Below are positions 54,701-62,712 of a DNA stretch of 64,000 bases, in pieces. Where the stretch lies: assembly GCA_026004775.1 (NCBI GenBank), contig BPJU01000002.1:428435-492434 (forward strand), read 5' to 3'. The notes under the pieces are model-generated. The model was not told the origin of the DNA. It searched no databases and worked only from the letters and a program-made list of their open reading frames with translations. The stretch comes from Pirellulaceae bacterium (GTDB lineage Bacteria; Planctomycetota; Planctomycetia; Pirellulales; Pirellulaceae). How positions within the stretch are numbered: position 1 is the stretch's first letter; each line of letters starts with the position of its first letter. Both the position numbers and the translations under genes were made by a program.

Positions 54701-55826
54701 CTTTGCCGAAGGACGCGTCTACGTCGCCTTCGACGGCCACCGATCGGATGACGACGAGCCGTACGTCTTCGTGTCGGAAGACTTCGGCCAGACGTGGCGT
54801 TCGCTGCGAGCCAATCTGCCTCGAGGCTCGACGCGTTGCCTGCGCGAGGACGTTCAAAACGAAAACCTGCTGTTTCTCGGCACGGAATTCGGAGCGTGGT
54901 TTTCGCTCGATCGGGGCAGCTACTGGAACAAGTTCAATACGAATCTGCCCACGGTCGCCGTTCATGAGCTGGCTGTGCATCCGGGCAATGGTGAACTGAT
55001 CGCGGCCACTCATGGGCGCAGCCTGTGGATAACGGATGTGAGCTGGCTGCGGCAAATCCGGCCCGAACACTTGACCAGCGACGTCGTGTTGTATCAACCG
55101 AGTGAAGTAATCCGATGGCATCGAGAACCGAGTCGCGGCAGCACGAACAGGCGGTTTGTGGGCCAGAACCCTTCCAACGACGCGCAGATCTACTACGTGT
55201 TGCCGGAAAACGCTCAGAATGTGACGCTCCGCGTCCTGGACGTGGAAGGTAATGTGTTGCGCGAATTGCGGGCATCGAAAGAGCCGGGGCTTAACCGGGT
55301 CGTTTGGGATCTTACCCGTACTCGCAACGAGCGACCGGCTGGAGCGCCTTCCGGCCGGAGTGGCGGGGCGCTGGGCGGACGCGGTCGTAGTCAGGAGCGA
55401 CCGCCGATGAGCGGCGGGCAGCAGGAGCGACCGACCGAGCAGGCGCGCGAGCAGCCACGCGAAGCCTCGCAACAACCGGCCAGCCAAACAGAGCCGCCTG
55501 AAGAACAACGTCCCAGCCCCATGCGCTCGGGTATCGGCCGAGGCGGTTTCGGGGCGGCAGGACGGGGGGGCTTCGCCTTCGGCCAAGCGGCACGCCCGGT
55601 GCCCGCCGGTACCTATCGACTGGTGCTTTCCGTCGACGGCCGGGATGTACAACGTACCATCGTCATTCGCAATGACCCAAGTGCTCCAGCGGATGCCCTT
55701 ACGGCCGATTCGGAATTGTATTGGGAAAGTCTGGAGGTGGAAAACGAGGAGCAGGAAGAATTGTGGCGTGAGGAATGGGGTGGGGAAGCCGAGCTGGACG
55801 AAGCTCCGGATACATGGATTGACTGA
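51735..55826 (+). CDS. BNR/sortilin-type propeller protein with three inserted PDZ domains
   Basis: A 1363-residue exported protein starting at ATG 51735, with AGAGG just upstream, a signal-anchor segment and a coiled coil (QQQRLERLERAAEELL). Residues 75-370 are sortilin/BNR blades with the Asp-box motif S-T-D-G-G-x-T-W (KSTDGGKTWKNM, KTMDGGETWEKV, KTTDGGKTWKKL). Three PDZ domains follow at about 375-458, 462-555 and 568-655 (VMPDSPAEKAGVRVGDEV, VVPDGPADKAGLEVGDQL, VTPDGPAEKAGLQAGDII). Blades resume at about 670-1110 (KSIDGGETWTRI, VTQDGGQHWVEV, VSEDFGQTWRSL), and a Pro/Gln/Gly-rich, then acidic, tail ends the protein. The PDZ set is inserted inside the propeller. It is probably a surface protein that binds glycans or peptides. 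Confidence 0.9.
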   Translation: MFGVLLRFRIWLRAVCWVGCFAALGVTIAYWARGQEGRSASEQQQRLERLERAAEELLNQVRALRQEQSQPPPSTSTSGQEPGRRSRTEPLPPVVLPDSWLKWIQWRSIGPANMGGRIVDLAVCESDPSTFWVATASGGLLKTTNNGITFEHQFDHEATVSIGAVAVAPSDPNIVWVGTGENNPRNSVSYGDGVYKSTDGGKTWKNMGLRETFQIGRIVIHPNDPNIVYVGALGRLYGPNEERGVFKTMDGGETWEKVLYIDERTGIIDLRMHPQDPDTLIAAAWERRRDIYDSWPGNEEPIPDGYNVYDPVVKWGAGSGLYKTTDGGKTWKKLTQGLPTSALGRIGLDWYRKDPNVVFAIIDCENIAKGPRPLNVFTGIVAQDIDGTVRVIQVMPDSPAEKAGVRVGDEVKAVGESSINSFDQLLETLRPRRPGESVRLKLVRDGEPMEVDIELAQRPGTGRPNPLLFAGAWFGAAAETRQGVLTVTMVVPDGPADKAGLEVGDQLLEADKRKLSDVSDLAEVLRSHAPGDRLVLVLKRGEATQEVEVELEERPAALARLGGQAASNVFMGIQGEDAPGGARLTQVTPDGPAEKAGLQAGDIITHVNDQPISGYQDLVLAIRQRQPGDKLKVKVRRGDAEREFEVTLQAREGTTTRPYAYASGGQAPNVQDQQGSKGFEYGGVYKSIDGGETWTRINSLNPRPMYFSQIRVDPNDDKYVYVLGVSQHRSTNGGVTFDSDYGRGVHADGHALWIDPRDGRHMIIGTDGGVYVTYDRGQHWDHLNHAAVGQFYHVAISPSTPYRVTGGLQDNGTWLGPSLSKNGQGPINEDWINVNGGDGFMCRVDPEDPDLVYATSQDGNMVRRNLRTGERVSIRPRPPAGERPYRFNWNTPFILSSHNPRIFYCAGNYVFRSLNRGSNPQRISPEITRTKRGSATALAESPRNPNVLYVGTDDGYLWVTQDGGQHWVEVSGNVGLPGPRWVATIEASRFAEGRVYVAFDGHRSDDDEPYVFVSEDFGQTWRSLRANLPRGSTRCLREDVQNENLLFLGTEFGAWFSLDRGSYWNKFNTNLPTVAVHELAVHPGNGELIAATHGRSLWITDVSWLRQIRPEHLTSDVVLYQPSEVIRWHREPSRGSTNRRFVGQNPSNDAQIYYVLPENAQNVTLRVLDVEGNVLRELRASKEPGLNRVVWDLTRTRNERPAGAPSGRSGGALGGRGRSQERPPMSGGQQERPTEQAREQPREASQQPASQTEPPEEQRPSPMRSGIGRGGFGAAGRGGFAFGQAARPVPAGTYRLVLSVDGRDVQRTIVIRNDPSAPADALTADSELYWESLEVENEEQEELWREEWGGEAELDEAPDTWID

Positions 55827-55921
55827 CGATCGGAGACAGCCGACGAACCGCTCCGGTGCTCGACGGGTACCATCGCTGCCGGGGGCCGTCCTGCGCTCGA
55901 CCGACCAGGGAAACGAACGGG

Positions 55922-57364
55922 TTATCGGGCCAGGGTGAGCACCCAGTACATGATGGCGGCGCCCAATAACATCGAGCTGGGTACCGCGATCGCCAGCGCC
56001 ACGGCCACACAAACGGCGGTGCTGAGCGGCCGCGGGGCGTCGCTGGGATCCGGCAGAAAAATCGGGGGAGTAGCATACGGCGGGCGAGAGCGTTGCGGTC
56101 GTGTCTCTTGCGAATGCCCACTGGAAGCGTCCGTCACTTGGGAACCCGGCCAGCTTTCGGGACGGGAGTCGTATTCGTCGTCCAACGTCGAAAGGTTGGT
56201 GTCTTGATTATCCGGTTCGCTGCCGGTTGGCACCGGCGGCGGCATCCAGGGTGAGGCCGTCAGGCGGGAAGACGGGAAGATGGTTTGATAGCCCGCCCAC
56301 GGCTCCAGGCGCGCCACGACGTCGTCGGCCGTCTGGATCCGCTCAGCGGGATTTTTCGCCATCATGTCGGCGATGATCTCGACGAATTCTTCGGTCACAT
56401 CGGGATTGAAACGCCGCGGATTCCACGGAGTATCGCTCAAGTGACGCCGCAGTTTGTCGGCCGTACTGCCGCCGGGAAAGGGAACTTTGCCCGTAACGGC
56501 GTAGTAGAGCGTGCAGCCGAGTGAATAGATGTCGTTTACCGGCCGAATGTTGGTACTGTCTTCGATCAATTCAGGGGCGACGTAATCGGGAGTTCCCACG
56601 ATCCGCCCGCCACGCGGCTGCTCACCCGCTTCGTGGATAAACCCGGCTAACCCCAAGTCGGACAATTTTACGTGTCCTTCGGGAGTGACCAGAATGTTGC
56701 CCGGTTTGATGTCGCGATGGATCAGGCCACGTGAGTGGGCGTAGGCCAAGCCGGTGGCGGCCTGCACGATGATGTTTGCCGCTTGGCGCATCGACAGCGG
56801 GCCTTGGGAACGCACCAGACGGCGCAGGTCCGTCCCGGGCACATACTCGGTCACCAGATAGTGCACGCGGCCATCCTGGCCGGCATCGAAGGCACGTACC
56901 AGGTTGGGATGATCGAGCTGGGCCTGCATGCGGATTTCGCGGATAAACGTCTCGATCGCCTCCGGGGTGGACTTGTAAAGAGGCAACACTTTGACGGCCA
57001 CCACCCGTCCCATTACTTTGTGCACCGCTTTATAGACCTGACCCATGCCGCCTTTGTCGATGTAATCGGTGACCAGGTAGGGCCCCAGATTAAGTTTGGT
57101 GCGCCCGGCTTGAAGTTGCATGGCCTGGTACTGAGTTACGACACCGCGGCGAACGAGTTCTTCGGCCAGCATCTGGTCCGTGAAATCAGCTCCAACTTTT
57201 TGCCGGAGCTCGTGTTCGATGCGTTCCAAGTCATCACGGGCAAGTAGCCCACTCAAGACGACCGACTCGCGAAAGACACTTTTGGCCGGCACAGCAACCC
57301 CTCGACCTTTGCCCAAGCTCGCTACAAGCCGCGAAGCAAAAGGAGCGGCATATCTGGAAATCAT
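55922..57364 (-). CDS. Hanks-type Ser/Thr protein kinase with C-terminal membrane segment
   Basis: A 480-residue protein kinase. An N-terminal helical region of about 90 residues (LARDDLERIEHELRQKVG, the start of a planctomycete kinase-associated segment) precedes the catalytic domain: glycine loop IDKGGMGQVYKA, VAVKVLP with the ATP Lys, E of the C-helix (FIREIRM), the catalytic loop HRDIKPGN, the activation DLG (in place of DFG), and APELIED. A Pro/Ser/Gln-rich juxtamembrane segment and one C-terminal helix (AVCVAVALAIAVPSSMLLGAA) follow. Typical of planctomycete kinases whose target is unknown. It is divergent from nothing close; repeats lie upstream. Confidence 0.93.
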   Translation of the reverse strand: MISRYAAPFASRLVASLGKGRGVAVPAKSVFRESVVLSGLLARDDLERIEHELRQKVGADFTDQMLAEELVRRGVVTQYQAMQLQAGRTKLNLGPYLVTDYIDKGGMGQVYKAVHKVMGRVVAVKVLPLYKSTPEAIETFIREIRMQAQLDHPNLVRAFDAGQDGRVHYLVTEYVPGTDLRRLVRSQGPLSMRQAANIIVQAATGLAYAHSRGLIHRDIKPGNILVTPEGHVKLSDLGLAGFIHEAGEQPRGGRIVGTPDYVAPELIEDSTNIRPVNDIYSLGCTLYYAVTGKVPFPGGSTADKLRRHLSDTPWNPRRFNPDVTEEFVEIIADMMAKNPAERIQTADDVVARLEPWAGYQTIFPSSRLTASPWMPPPVPTGSEPDNQDTNLSTLDDEYDSRPESWPGSQVTDASSGHSQETRPQRSRPPYATPPIFLPDPSDAPRPLSTAVCVAVALAIAVPSSMLLGAAIMYWVLTLAR

Positions 57365-57418
57365 CTTAACCGGCTTGGCTGGGAATCACAATTCACAGTA
57401 AAAATCTTGGCTTAACGC

Positions 57419-57440
57419 GTAGCACGGCCGTCTCGGCCGC
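57419..57440. repeat. Partial left end of the repeat element
   Basis: A 22-base truncated left end of the repeat family, 5 bases before the first full copy at 57446. It shows the same GTAGCACGGCCGTCTC start, so the locus suffered insertion or recombination. Confidence 0.75.
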
Positions 57441-57445
57441 CAGAC

Positions 57446-57576
57446 GTAGCACGGCCGTCTCGGCCGTGTGAGGCATCCAAGACGCTGGTTAATAGTGGTG
57501 CATAGCGCGTGCTGCGCAGCCCAAGCTGCCTTAGGATGGATCGTCAACTCCCCACGGGCGAGGACGCCCGTGCCAC
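57446..57576. repeat. Inverted-repeat-bounded element, copy 3a
   Basis: A 131-base copy of the element found at 22729 and 42279. Left end GTAGCACGGCCGTC, right end GACGCCCGTGCCAC. The body closely matches the neighbouring copy 3b. Confidence 0.87.
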
Positions 57577-57578
57577 AC

Positions 57579-57709
57579 GTAGCACGGCCGTTTCGGCCGT
57601 GTGGGGCATCCAAGAGGCTGGTTAAAAACGGTGCATAGCGCGTGCTGCGCAGCCCAAACTGCCTTAGGATGGAACGTCAACTCCCCACGGGCGAGGGCAC
57701 TGCTGCCAC
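57579..57709. repeat. Inverted-repeat-bounded element, copy 3b (tandem)
   Basis: A second 131-base copy two bases after copy 3a, in the same orientation. Its right end is degraded (GCACTGCTGCCAC), while the interior is almost identical to 3a, so the tandem is a recent duplication. Confidence 0.85.
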
Positions 57710-57742
57710 GCCGTGTGGCAGATGCTTTAACCCTGCCAGCCC

Positions 57743-58477
57743 CTACCCCAACCGAGCACCCTTCGGCAAGTACTGCCGCCAGGCCGCCGGCAGTGGAGCT
57801 TCCACGGTGACATCCTGTCGCAGTGTCGGATGCGGAAAGACAAGACGGCGAGCATGCAAAGCAATGCCTTCAGGAAACGAAAGGCGTGAGCCGTACTGGC
57901 GGTCTCCTACCACAGGGCACCCGCGAGCACTCGCCTGGGCCCGTATCTGATGCTTCCTTCCCGTCACCAGCCGTATCTCGACCAGTGCCACTCGCCCAAA
58001 CCGCTCTAAGACCTGGTAACTTAATTCGGCTATCTGACCGCCCTCGGAAGGCTGCTGGGGAGTTTGTGGCGCAATTCGACCAACCCGTCGGTTTTTGACG
58101 CGCGTCACCTTGAGATCATCGTCCCGTATTAACTCATCCTGCCACGTCCCCTGCTCCGACTCAGGGCTCGGGCAAAGCAACGCCCAATAGAGTTTTTCAA
58201 CTCTCCGTTCGCGAAACGCCGCCGACAGTCGTGCGGCGGCTTTGGAAGTACGAGCGAAGAGCACTACGCCGCTTACCGGCTGATCCAAGCGACTTACCAC
58301 ACCCAAAAAGACATTGCCCGGTTTGCCGTATTTTCGTTTCACGTAGGCACATCCCCAGTGATACAAGCTCAGTTCGCGGCGGGCGGCTCCTTGCGTTACC
58401 ATTCCCGCGGGCTTGTTCAGCACCAACAAATGGTTATCTTCATAAAGCACTTGTGGCACCAGGGATGTATCGGCCAT
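57743..58477 (-). CDS. RluA-family pseudouridine synthase
   Basis: A 244-residue RNA modification enzyme. It has VVSRLDQPVSGVVLFART with the catalytic Asp of the RLDxxxSG motif, the N-terminal NKPAGMVTQG, and the RLVTGRKHQIRAQ and VGDRQYG segments typical of RluA/RluD-like synthases. No S4 domain is present. It should isomerise uridine in rRNA or tRNA; the target cannot be predicted. Divergent from maf. Confidence 0.93.
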   Translation of the reverse strand: MADTSLVPQVLYEDNHLLVLNKPAGMVTQGAARRELSLYHWGCAYVKRKYGKPGNVFLGVVSRLDQPVSGVVLFARTSKAAARLSAAFRERRVEKLYWALLCPSPESEQGTWQDELIRDDDLKVTRVKNRRVGRIAPQTPQQPSEGGQIAELSYQVLERFGRVALVEIRLVTGRKHQIRAQASARGCPVVGDRQYGSRLSFPEGIALHARRLVFPHPTLRQDVTVEAPLPAAWRQYLPKGARLG

Positions 58478-58518
58478 CGGCGGTCGGTTCGCGATCTTGA
58501 TAAGGGACGAAGCATTTG

Positions 58519-59103
58519 ATGTCTGGCATATCGGAACCGTTAATTCTAGCCAGTCAATCGCCGCGCCGGCGAGAGCTGCTGGCGGAGGCGGGATATTCGT
58601 TCATCGTAATACCGCCGTCGCAGTCTGCTGAGCCTGAGGAGCCAGGGCGGGAAAAGCCCGAGGAGTTGGTTGTCAGGCTCGCCCGGCAAAAAGCCGCTGA
58701 TGTGGCTGCTCGGGTCGAACAAGGAATCGTCATCGGTTGTGACACGGTGGTCGAATGCTGCGGTCAGATCCTGGGAAAACCGAAGAACCGCGGCCATGCC
58801 CGCCAGATTCTGCACTTGCTGCGCGGGCGCGACCACCGCGTTTACTCCGGTTTATGTATCATCCGCTGCCCACAGCAGGACGAACGTAGCGGCGTCGAAG
58901 TCACTCACCTCTTCATGCACCCCATACCCGATGGGCAGATCGAACGGTACCTGGACACCGGCCTATGGGAAGGTAAGGCCGGCGCCTTCGGCCTCCAGGA
59001 TCGCCTCGGCTGGATCGAAATCCGACAAGGCAGCGAATCGAACGTCGTGGGTCTGCCGCTGGAACTGCTCGAACGCCTGTTGGCCGGCTGGTATGCCCGC
59101 TGA
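58519..59103 (+). CDS. maf: Maf-like nucleotide pyrophosphatase
   Basis: A 194-residue house-cleaning enzyme that hydrolyses noncanonical nucleoside triphosphates. Motifs: ILASQSPRRRELLAEAG at the start, VIGCDTVVEC with the catalytic Asp, GKPKNRGHARQILHLLRGRDHRVYSG and GKAGAFGLQD in the centre, then SNVVGLPLELL at the end, all standard for Maf. AAGGGA lies upstream. The ATG at 58519 is used; a TTG one codon earlier is possible. Confidence 0.95.
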   Translation: MSGISEPLILASQSPRRRELLAEAGYSFIVIPPSQSAEPEEPGREKPEELVVRLARQKAADVAARVEQGIVIGCDTVVECCGQILGKPKNRGHARQILHLLRGRDHRVYSGLCIIRCPQQDERSGVEVTHLFMHPIPDGQIERYLDTGLWEGKAGAFGLQDRLGWIEIRQGSESNVVGLPLELLERLLAGWYAR

Positions 59104-59146
59104 GGGCCATGCCGTTTCCGCCGCCAGGGTTGCTCTCCGTGCGGCT

Positions 59147-59162
59147 GTACACCTAGGTGTAC
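59147..59162. repeat. Short palindrome between convergent genes
   Basis: A perfect 16-base palindrome (GTACACCTAGGTGTAC) lies between maf and the beta-helix gene, with further GCG/CGC pairing around it. It can form a hairpin shared by both convergent genes, but no T-run follows, so terminator function is uncertain. Confidence 0.5.
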
Positions 59163-59199
59163 CGCGAGTTTGTAAAGAGCCGGACCTGGTCTCGGCATG

Positions 59200-60417
59200 T
59201 CAGTCGTGCGGGACGACCAGGTTGTCTTCTATCAAGGAATCTTTAAGCTGTGGGTGATCAGTAGGGCTGTCCACAATGAGATTTCCGTGAAAAAGAATTC
59301 GCGAGGCATCCGAGCCGGAAACGTCCACTGCCTTGGGACGAAGTGACGAAAACAAGTTTCCTGAAAAAACGATCTGTCGAGTCGCATGCAATAGCACACC
59401 GGCCGCTGCCAAGTCGGAACTTCCTCGTTTCACTTTTCCTTCCCCGATGTAACTGTTACAAAAATTGTTTGCTGACACTGTAATGCGACCGCTGTTTTCT
59501 GATATGCGAAGTGCATATTTGTCATTGATAGTAAACGTATTGGCACTCACTGCACAACCATGAGCATCTTTCAGATCAATTCCTTCTCCATTGTGAGCGA
59601 TAACATTTGCACTCAAGGTGATTCCATAACAGTCTCGGTCCAGCACTATGGCTGCCCGGCGACATTCCTCGATCATATTTCCCGACACCACCGACCCATA
59701 GGTGTTTTCGATAATGACGCCATTGCCCAAGTGATCATCCAGACAGTTGCCCGTCATGCACAAATTGAAGCCATCGGTGCAGCGGAGCCCGTCGTTGTTT
59801 TCTTCGAATTGGTTGGCAGATACCACGATGTCGTGGCATCCCAGTAGGTTAAGACCGGTCCCTTTGTTGTAAGTAATGAGGCAGTCGCTGACGCGCGGAT
59901 CCTCGTAGCATTGGTCCAAACGTATGCCGTCCCCGCCGTGATAGCTGACGGTGACTTCCTGGATGAAAAGCTCGTTGACGGCTAAAGCTTCGATGCCGTG
60001 ACCGCTCTCAGGGTTGCCTGTCACCCGAAGATTGCTCACCATCACGCGCCATGGTCGCTCGGAAGCCGGTTGTTGTTCGGCGGTGCGGCCGATGCGTAGA
60101 GCCGGCTCACCTTGCCGGTTTGTGTTGACAATATGGGTGGCCGTGCCCGAGCCCTGGATGAGCACGTCGCTTTGGGTGATCAACAACGGCCGCTCGATGC
60201 GAAACTCGCCCGGTGGGATCAGCACGGCTCCTCCCTCTGCCGGCAACGCATCAATGGCGGCTTGCAGTGACGTAAAGCGGGATGCATCGATGACGATACG
60301 GGCCCCCGGCAGACGCGGCCCGGACGCCTGCTCCTCCTCTTGAACGCCCCACCCATAACATACGACACCGATGGTAACCAGAACAACGACTACCCATTGC
60401 CGAAAATGTTTCGCCAT
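59200..60417 (-). CDS. Secreted right-handed beta-helix repeat protein
   Basis: A 405-residue exported protein with a signal peptide (WVVVVLVTIGVVCYGWG) and a GGGGAG motif before the ATG. It starts with the PL-6/pectate-lyase-like N-terminal segment (SLQAAIDALPAEGGAVLIPPGEFRI) and then about ten parallel beta-helix coils, each with asparagine ladder positions (NRQGEPALRI, GIEALAVNELFIQEVTVSYHG, GNGVIIENTYGSVVSGNMIEE, GIDLKDAHGCAVSANTFTIND). Members are polysaccharide lyases or surface proteins; no catalytic residues can be named here. Confidence 0.9.
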   Translation of the reverse strand: MAKHFRQWVVVVLVTIGVVCYGWGVQEEEQASGPRLPGARIVIDASRFTSLQAAIDALPAEGGAVLIPPGEFRIERPLLITQSDVLIQGSGTATHIVNTNRQGEPALRIGRTAEQQPASERPWRVMVSNLRVTGNPESGHGIEALAVNELFIQEVTVSYHGGDGIRLDQCYEDPRVSDCLITYNKGTGLNLLGCHDIVVSANQFEENNDGLRCTDGFNLCMTGNCLDDHLGNGVIIENTYGSVVSGNMIEECRRAAIVLDRDCYGITLSANVIAHNGEGIDLKDAHGCAVSANTFTINDKYALRISENSGRITVSANNFCNSYIGEGKVKRGSSDLAAAGVLLHATRQIVFSGNLFSSLRPKAVDVSGSDASRILFHGNLIVDSPTDHPQLKDSLIEDNLVVPHD

Positions 60418-60720
60418 CGCTGTCTCCCCTGGCACCAAGCGCGACACCCTGCTTCCCAATAACCGGAGTGTAATCAGCTTGAGACGACGACACCACAATG
60501 CACTACTTTCTGCACGATGCAATCCGATACGCAGGGCATTTCAAGACCAACCCGGATGATCAAGGACAAGTAGGTCGGCACATGGGTGGACAACTTCTAC
60601 GCAAGAGTACGGTTCAGGCTATATGGGCGTGTTATCGCATGTGAATGGCGTTTGGCATATACTGCTCATTGCGGGAGCATACTAAGGCTGCCGGCTGTTG
60701 CTTAACCGAGGAGAGGCGGG
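60418..60720. other. Intergenic region
   Basis: About 300 bases between the beta-helix gene and the truncated cyclase-like gene. It contains no recognised gene or repeat. A stop codon at 60703 limits the fragment that follows. Confidence 0.45.
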
Positions 60721-61026
60721 ACGTCGGGAGGCTGGGCACAAACCGATGCTATGGAACCCGACGCGTACGCTACGGGCACCGCACTAGTAGCGCTACGCAT
60801 TGCGGGAGGCGTTTCCAGGGACCAGGCCGCTTACCAGGCTGGAGTCCGGTTCTTGCTTCGCACACAAGTTGAGGACGGTACGTGGCACGTCGCGTCGCGC
60901 AGCCAGCCGTTCCAGACCTATTTTGAAACGGGCTTTCCGTATGGGCCGGACCAGTGGATCTCGCTGGCGGCAACCAGTTGGGCTGTAACGGCGCTTGCCC
61001 TGGCATGCCCTCCTGCCGCGCCATAG
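60721..61026 (+). pseudogene. Truncated squalene-cyclase/prenyltransferase-like C-terminus
   Basis: An open frame of about 100 codons with the pattern GGWAQTDAMEPDAYATGTALVAL, RFLLRTQVEDGTWHVASRS, QTYFETGFPYGPDQWISLAA and a final Trp-Ala helix. This matches the C-terminal alpha-toroid repeats of squalene-hopene-cyclase-like/prenyltransferase-repeat proteins of planctomycetes, which are several hundred residues long. The preceding frame stops at 60703 and no upstream part of the gene is seen, so this is a remnant; it is on the opposite strand to both neighbours. Confidence 0.68.
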
Positions 61027-61141
61027 CCCGACCAGGCGCCACGCCATCGGCGGTCAGCTCGGTTGGTCGGCGCGCCGGATTTCCAGGGCCGAACAGGTTT
61101 CCCGGTTGAGGACGAACCGGCTGTTGGATAATGGGATGTGT

Positions 61142-62629
61142 TTATCGGATGGTTTGTGGAGGGCGCTGTCCGGGCGGAATCAAGCTGCGGTACGTGCGCC
61201 CTTCCATGCGTTGTTTGAAGTCTTCGCGAGCAGCGGCGATCCACCGCGGATCCTCAAAAAGATCCAGCGCCGACACAGCCAGCGTTTTCGCCGCGTACAG
61301 CATCCCTTTCTCACCGATGCTGGATGCGATGGTCGCCACGTTTTGCCAGCTATGACCGGGGGCTCCGGCAACGAAGCAAGCCGTCCGCAATCCACCCGTA
61401 GGTACACGCCAACTGATATCGCCCACATCGGTGGAACCCTTGGATAGCTCGGATTCCTGCTCTTCGCGTACCGTGGTCTCCAGAGGTTCCGGAAACTGCC
61501 AGCCGAATTCTCGTTCCAACGGTTCCTGGAGCCGGCGGGCGAACGTGCGCTCTTCCTCGGTGAACACAGGAGGCCCTACACGGCGCAAGTTGCGCGTCAA
61601 TAATTCGGCAAGCGGACGATTCGGGACAATTTCATGACAATCGGTGTCGATTTGCACCGACACGCGGGTGCGTGTCATGAGAGCAGCCCCTTGGGCGATA
61701 TCCCGCAGCCACTCGAAATAGTACTCGACATCCTGATGCTTGTCGGCTCGGACGTAATACCACACGGTGGCGCGAGCCGGCACCACATTGGGCTGGCCGC
61801 CTCCGTCGGTGATGACGTAGTGGATACGAGCATCCTCGCGGACGTGCTCGCGCATGAAATTGGCCCCTACGTTCATCAGCTCCACGGCATCCAACGCGCT
61901 GCGTCCCGCCTCGGGACTGACCGACGCATGCGCCGGCAGACCCTCAAAGGTGAACTTGGCCGACACCAGTGCCTTGGAGCTGGCAGCCCAGGCGGCGTTC
62001 TTGTCACTGGGATGCCAGTGCAAACAAATGTCCAAATCGTCGAATTGCCCATCCAAGGCCATGTAGACCTTGCCGATAACGGTTTCCTCAGCGGGGGTTC
62101 CGTAGAGGCGAATCGTACCGGGAATATGATGTTTTTCCAGTGCTTCCTTGATGGCGATGGCCGCTCCGACCGCCGCGGCTCCCAAGGCCGAATGACCACA
62201 GGCGTGCCCCGGTGCCCCGTCCCGAATGGGTTGGCGGTGAGGAGCGACCTCCTGAGACATCCCGGGCAAGGCATCGTATTCGGCCAGCAGACCGATAATC
62301 GGACGCCCGGAGCCATAACTGGCTACGAACGCCGTCGGCATCCCCGAAACGCCACGCTTGACCTGGAATCCAGCCTGCTCGAGCGCGTCGGCCAATAACC
62401 GGCTCGAGCGGTGTTCCTGCAATCCCAATTCGGCAAATTCCCACACGGCACGGTTCCACTGGCGAATCTGGTCTGCGTACTGGTCGACAGCTCCCAGAGC
62501 TGTTTGCTGGCTGGGGCGCCACGATTCTTCGGAGGGCTGAGCCGGCTCATGCCCTCGCAGCGGTAAGAGCATCGTCCACGCCGCTACAGAGCCCACAACT
62601 GCCAAAGCTCGATAGAAACTGTTCGCCAT
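61142..62629 (-). CDS. M20 family amidohydrolase (AbgB-like), exported
   Basis: A 495-residue hydrolase of the M20D group (aminoacylase/carboxypeptidase). A signal peptide (RALAVVGSVAAWTMLL) indicates export. Zinc ligands are visible in GHACGHSALGA, PAEETVIGK and near the end in PGHSWQNVA; the dimerisation domain includes GLPAHASVSPEAGRSALDAVE. Relatives cleave N-acyl amino acids or p-aminobenzoyl-glutamate. Divergent from nothing; the preceding gene on the same strand is pgk, 83 bases upstream. Substrate unknown. Confidence 0.92.
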   Translation of the reverse strand: MANSFYRALAVVGSVAAWTMLLPLRGHEPAQPSEESWRPSQQTALGAVDQYADQIRQWNRAVWEFAELGLQEHRSSRLLADALEQAGFQVKRGVSGMPTAFVASYGSGRPIIGLLAEYDALPGMSQEVAPHRQPIRDGAPGHACGHSALGAAAVGAAIAIKEALEKHHIPGTIRLYGTPAEETVIGKVYMALDGQFDDLDICLHWHPSDKNAAWAASSKALVSAKFTFEGLPAHASVSPEAGRSALDAVELMNVGANFMREHVREDARIHYVITDGGGQPNVVPARATVWYYVRADKHQDVEYYFEWLRDIAQGAALMTRTRVSVQIDTDCHEIVPNRPLAELLTRNLRRVGPPVFTEEERTFARRLQEPLEREFGWQFPEPLETTVREEQESELSKGSTDVGDISWRVPTGGLRTACFVAGAPGHSWQNVATIASSIGEKGMLYAAKTLAVSALDLFEDPRWIAAAREDFKQRMEGRTYRSLIPPGQRPPQTIR

Positions 62630-62712
62630 TGTCGGGTTCCTTGAGTGTAACGGGCGTTACTTGCTGCACGTGTACGCGCGATCGAGCTGCTGGAGAGGCT
62701 GACGCGGAACGA

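Noticed and set aside
54504-56012. A 502-codon open frame on the minus strand
   Set aside because: It lies antisense to the BNR/PDZ gene, whose translation shows repeated conserved motifs; the antisense protein has no recognisable domain and is a product of the high GC content.
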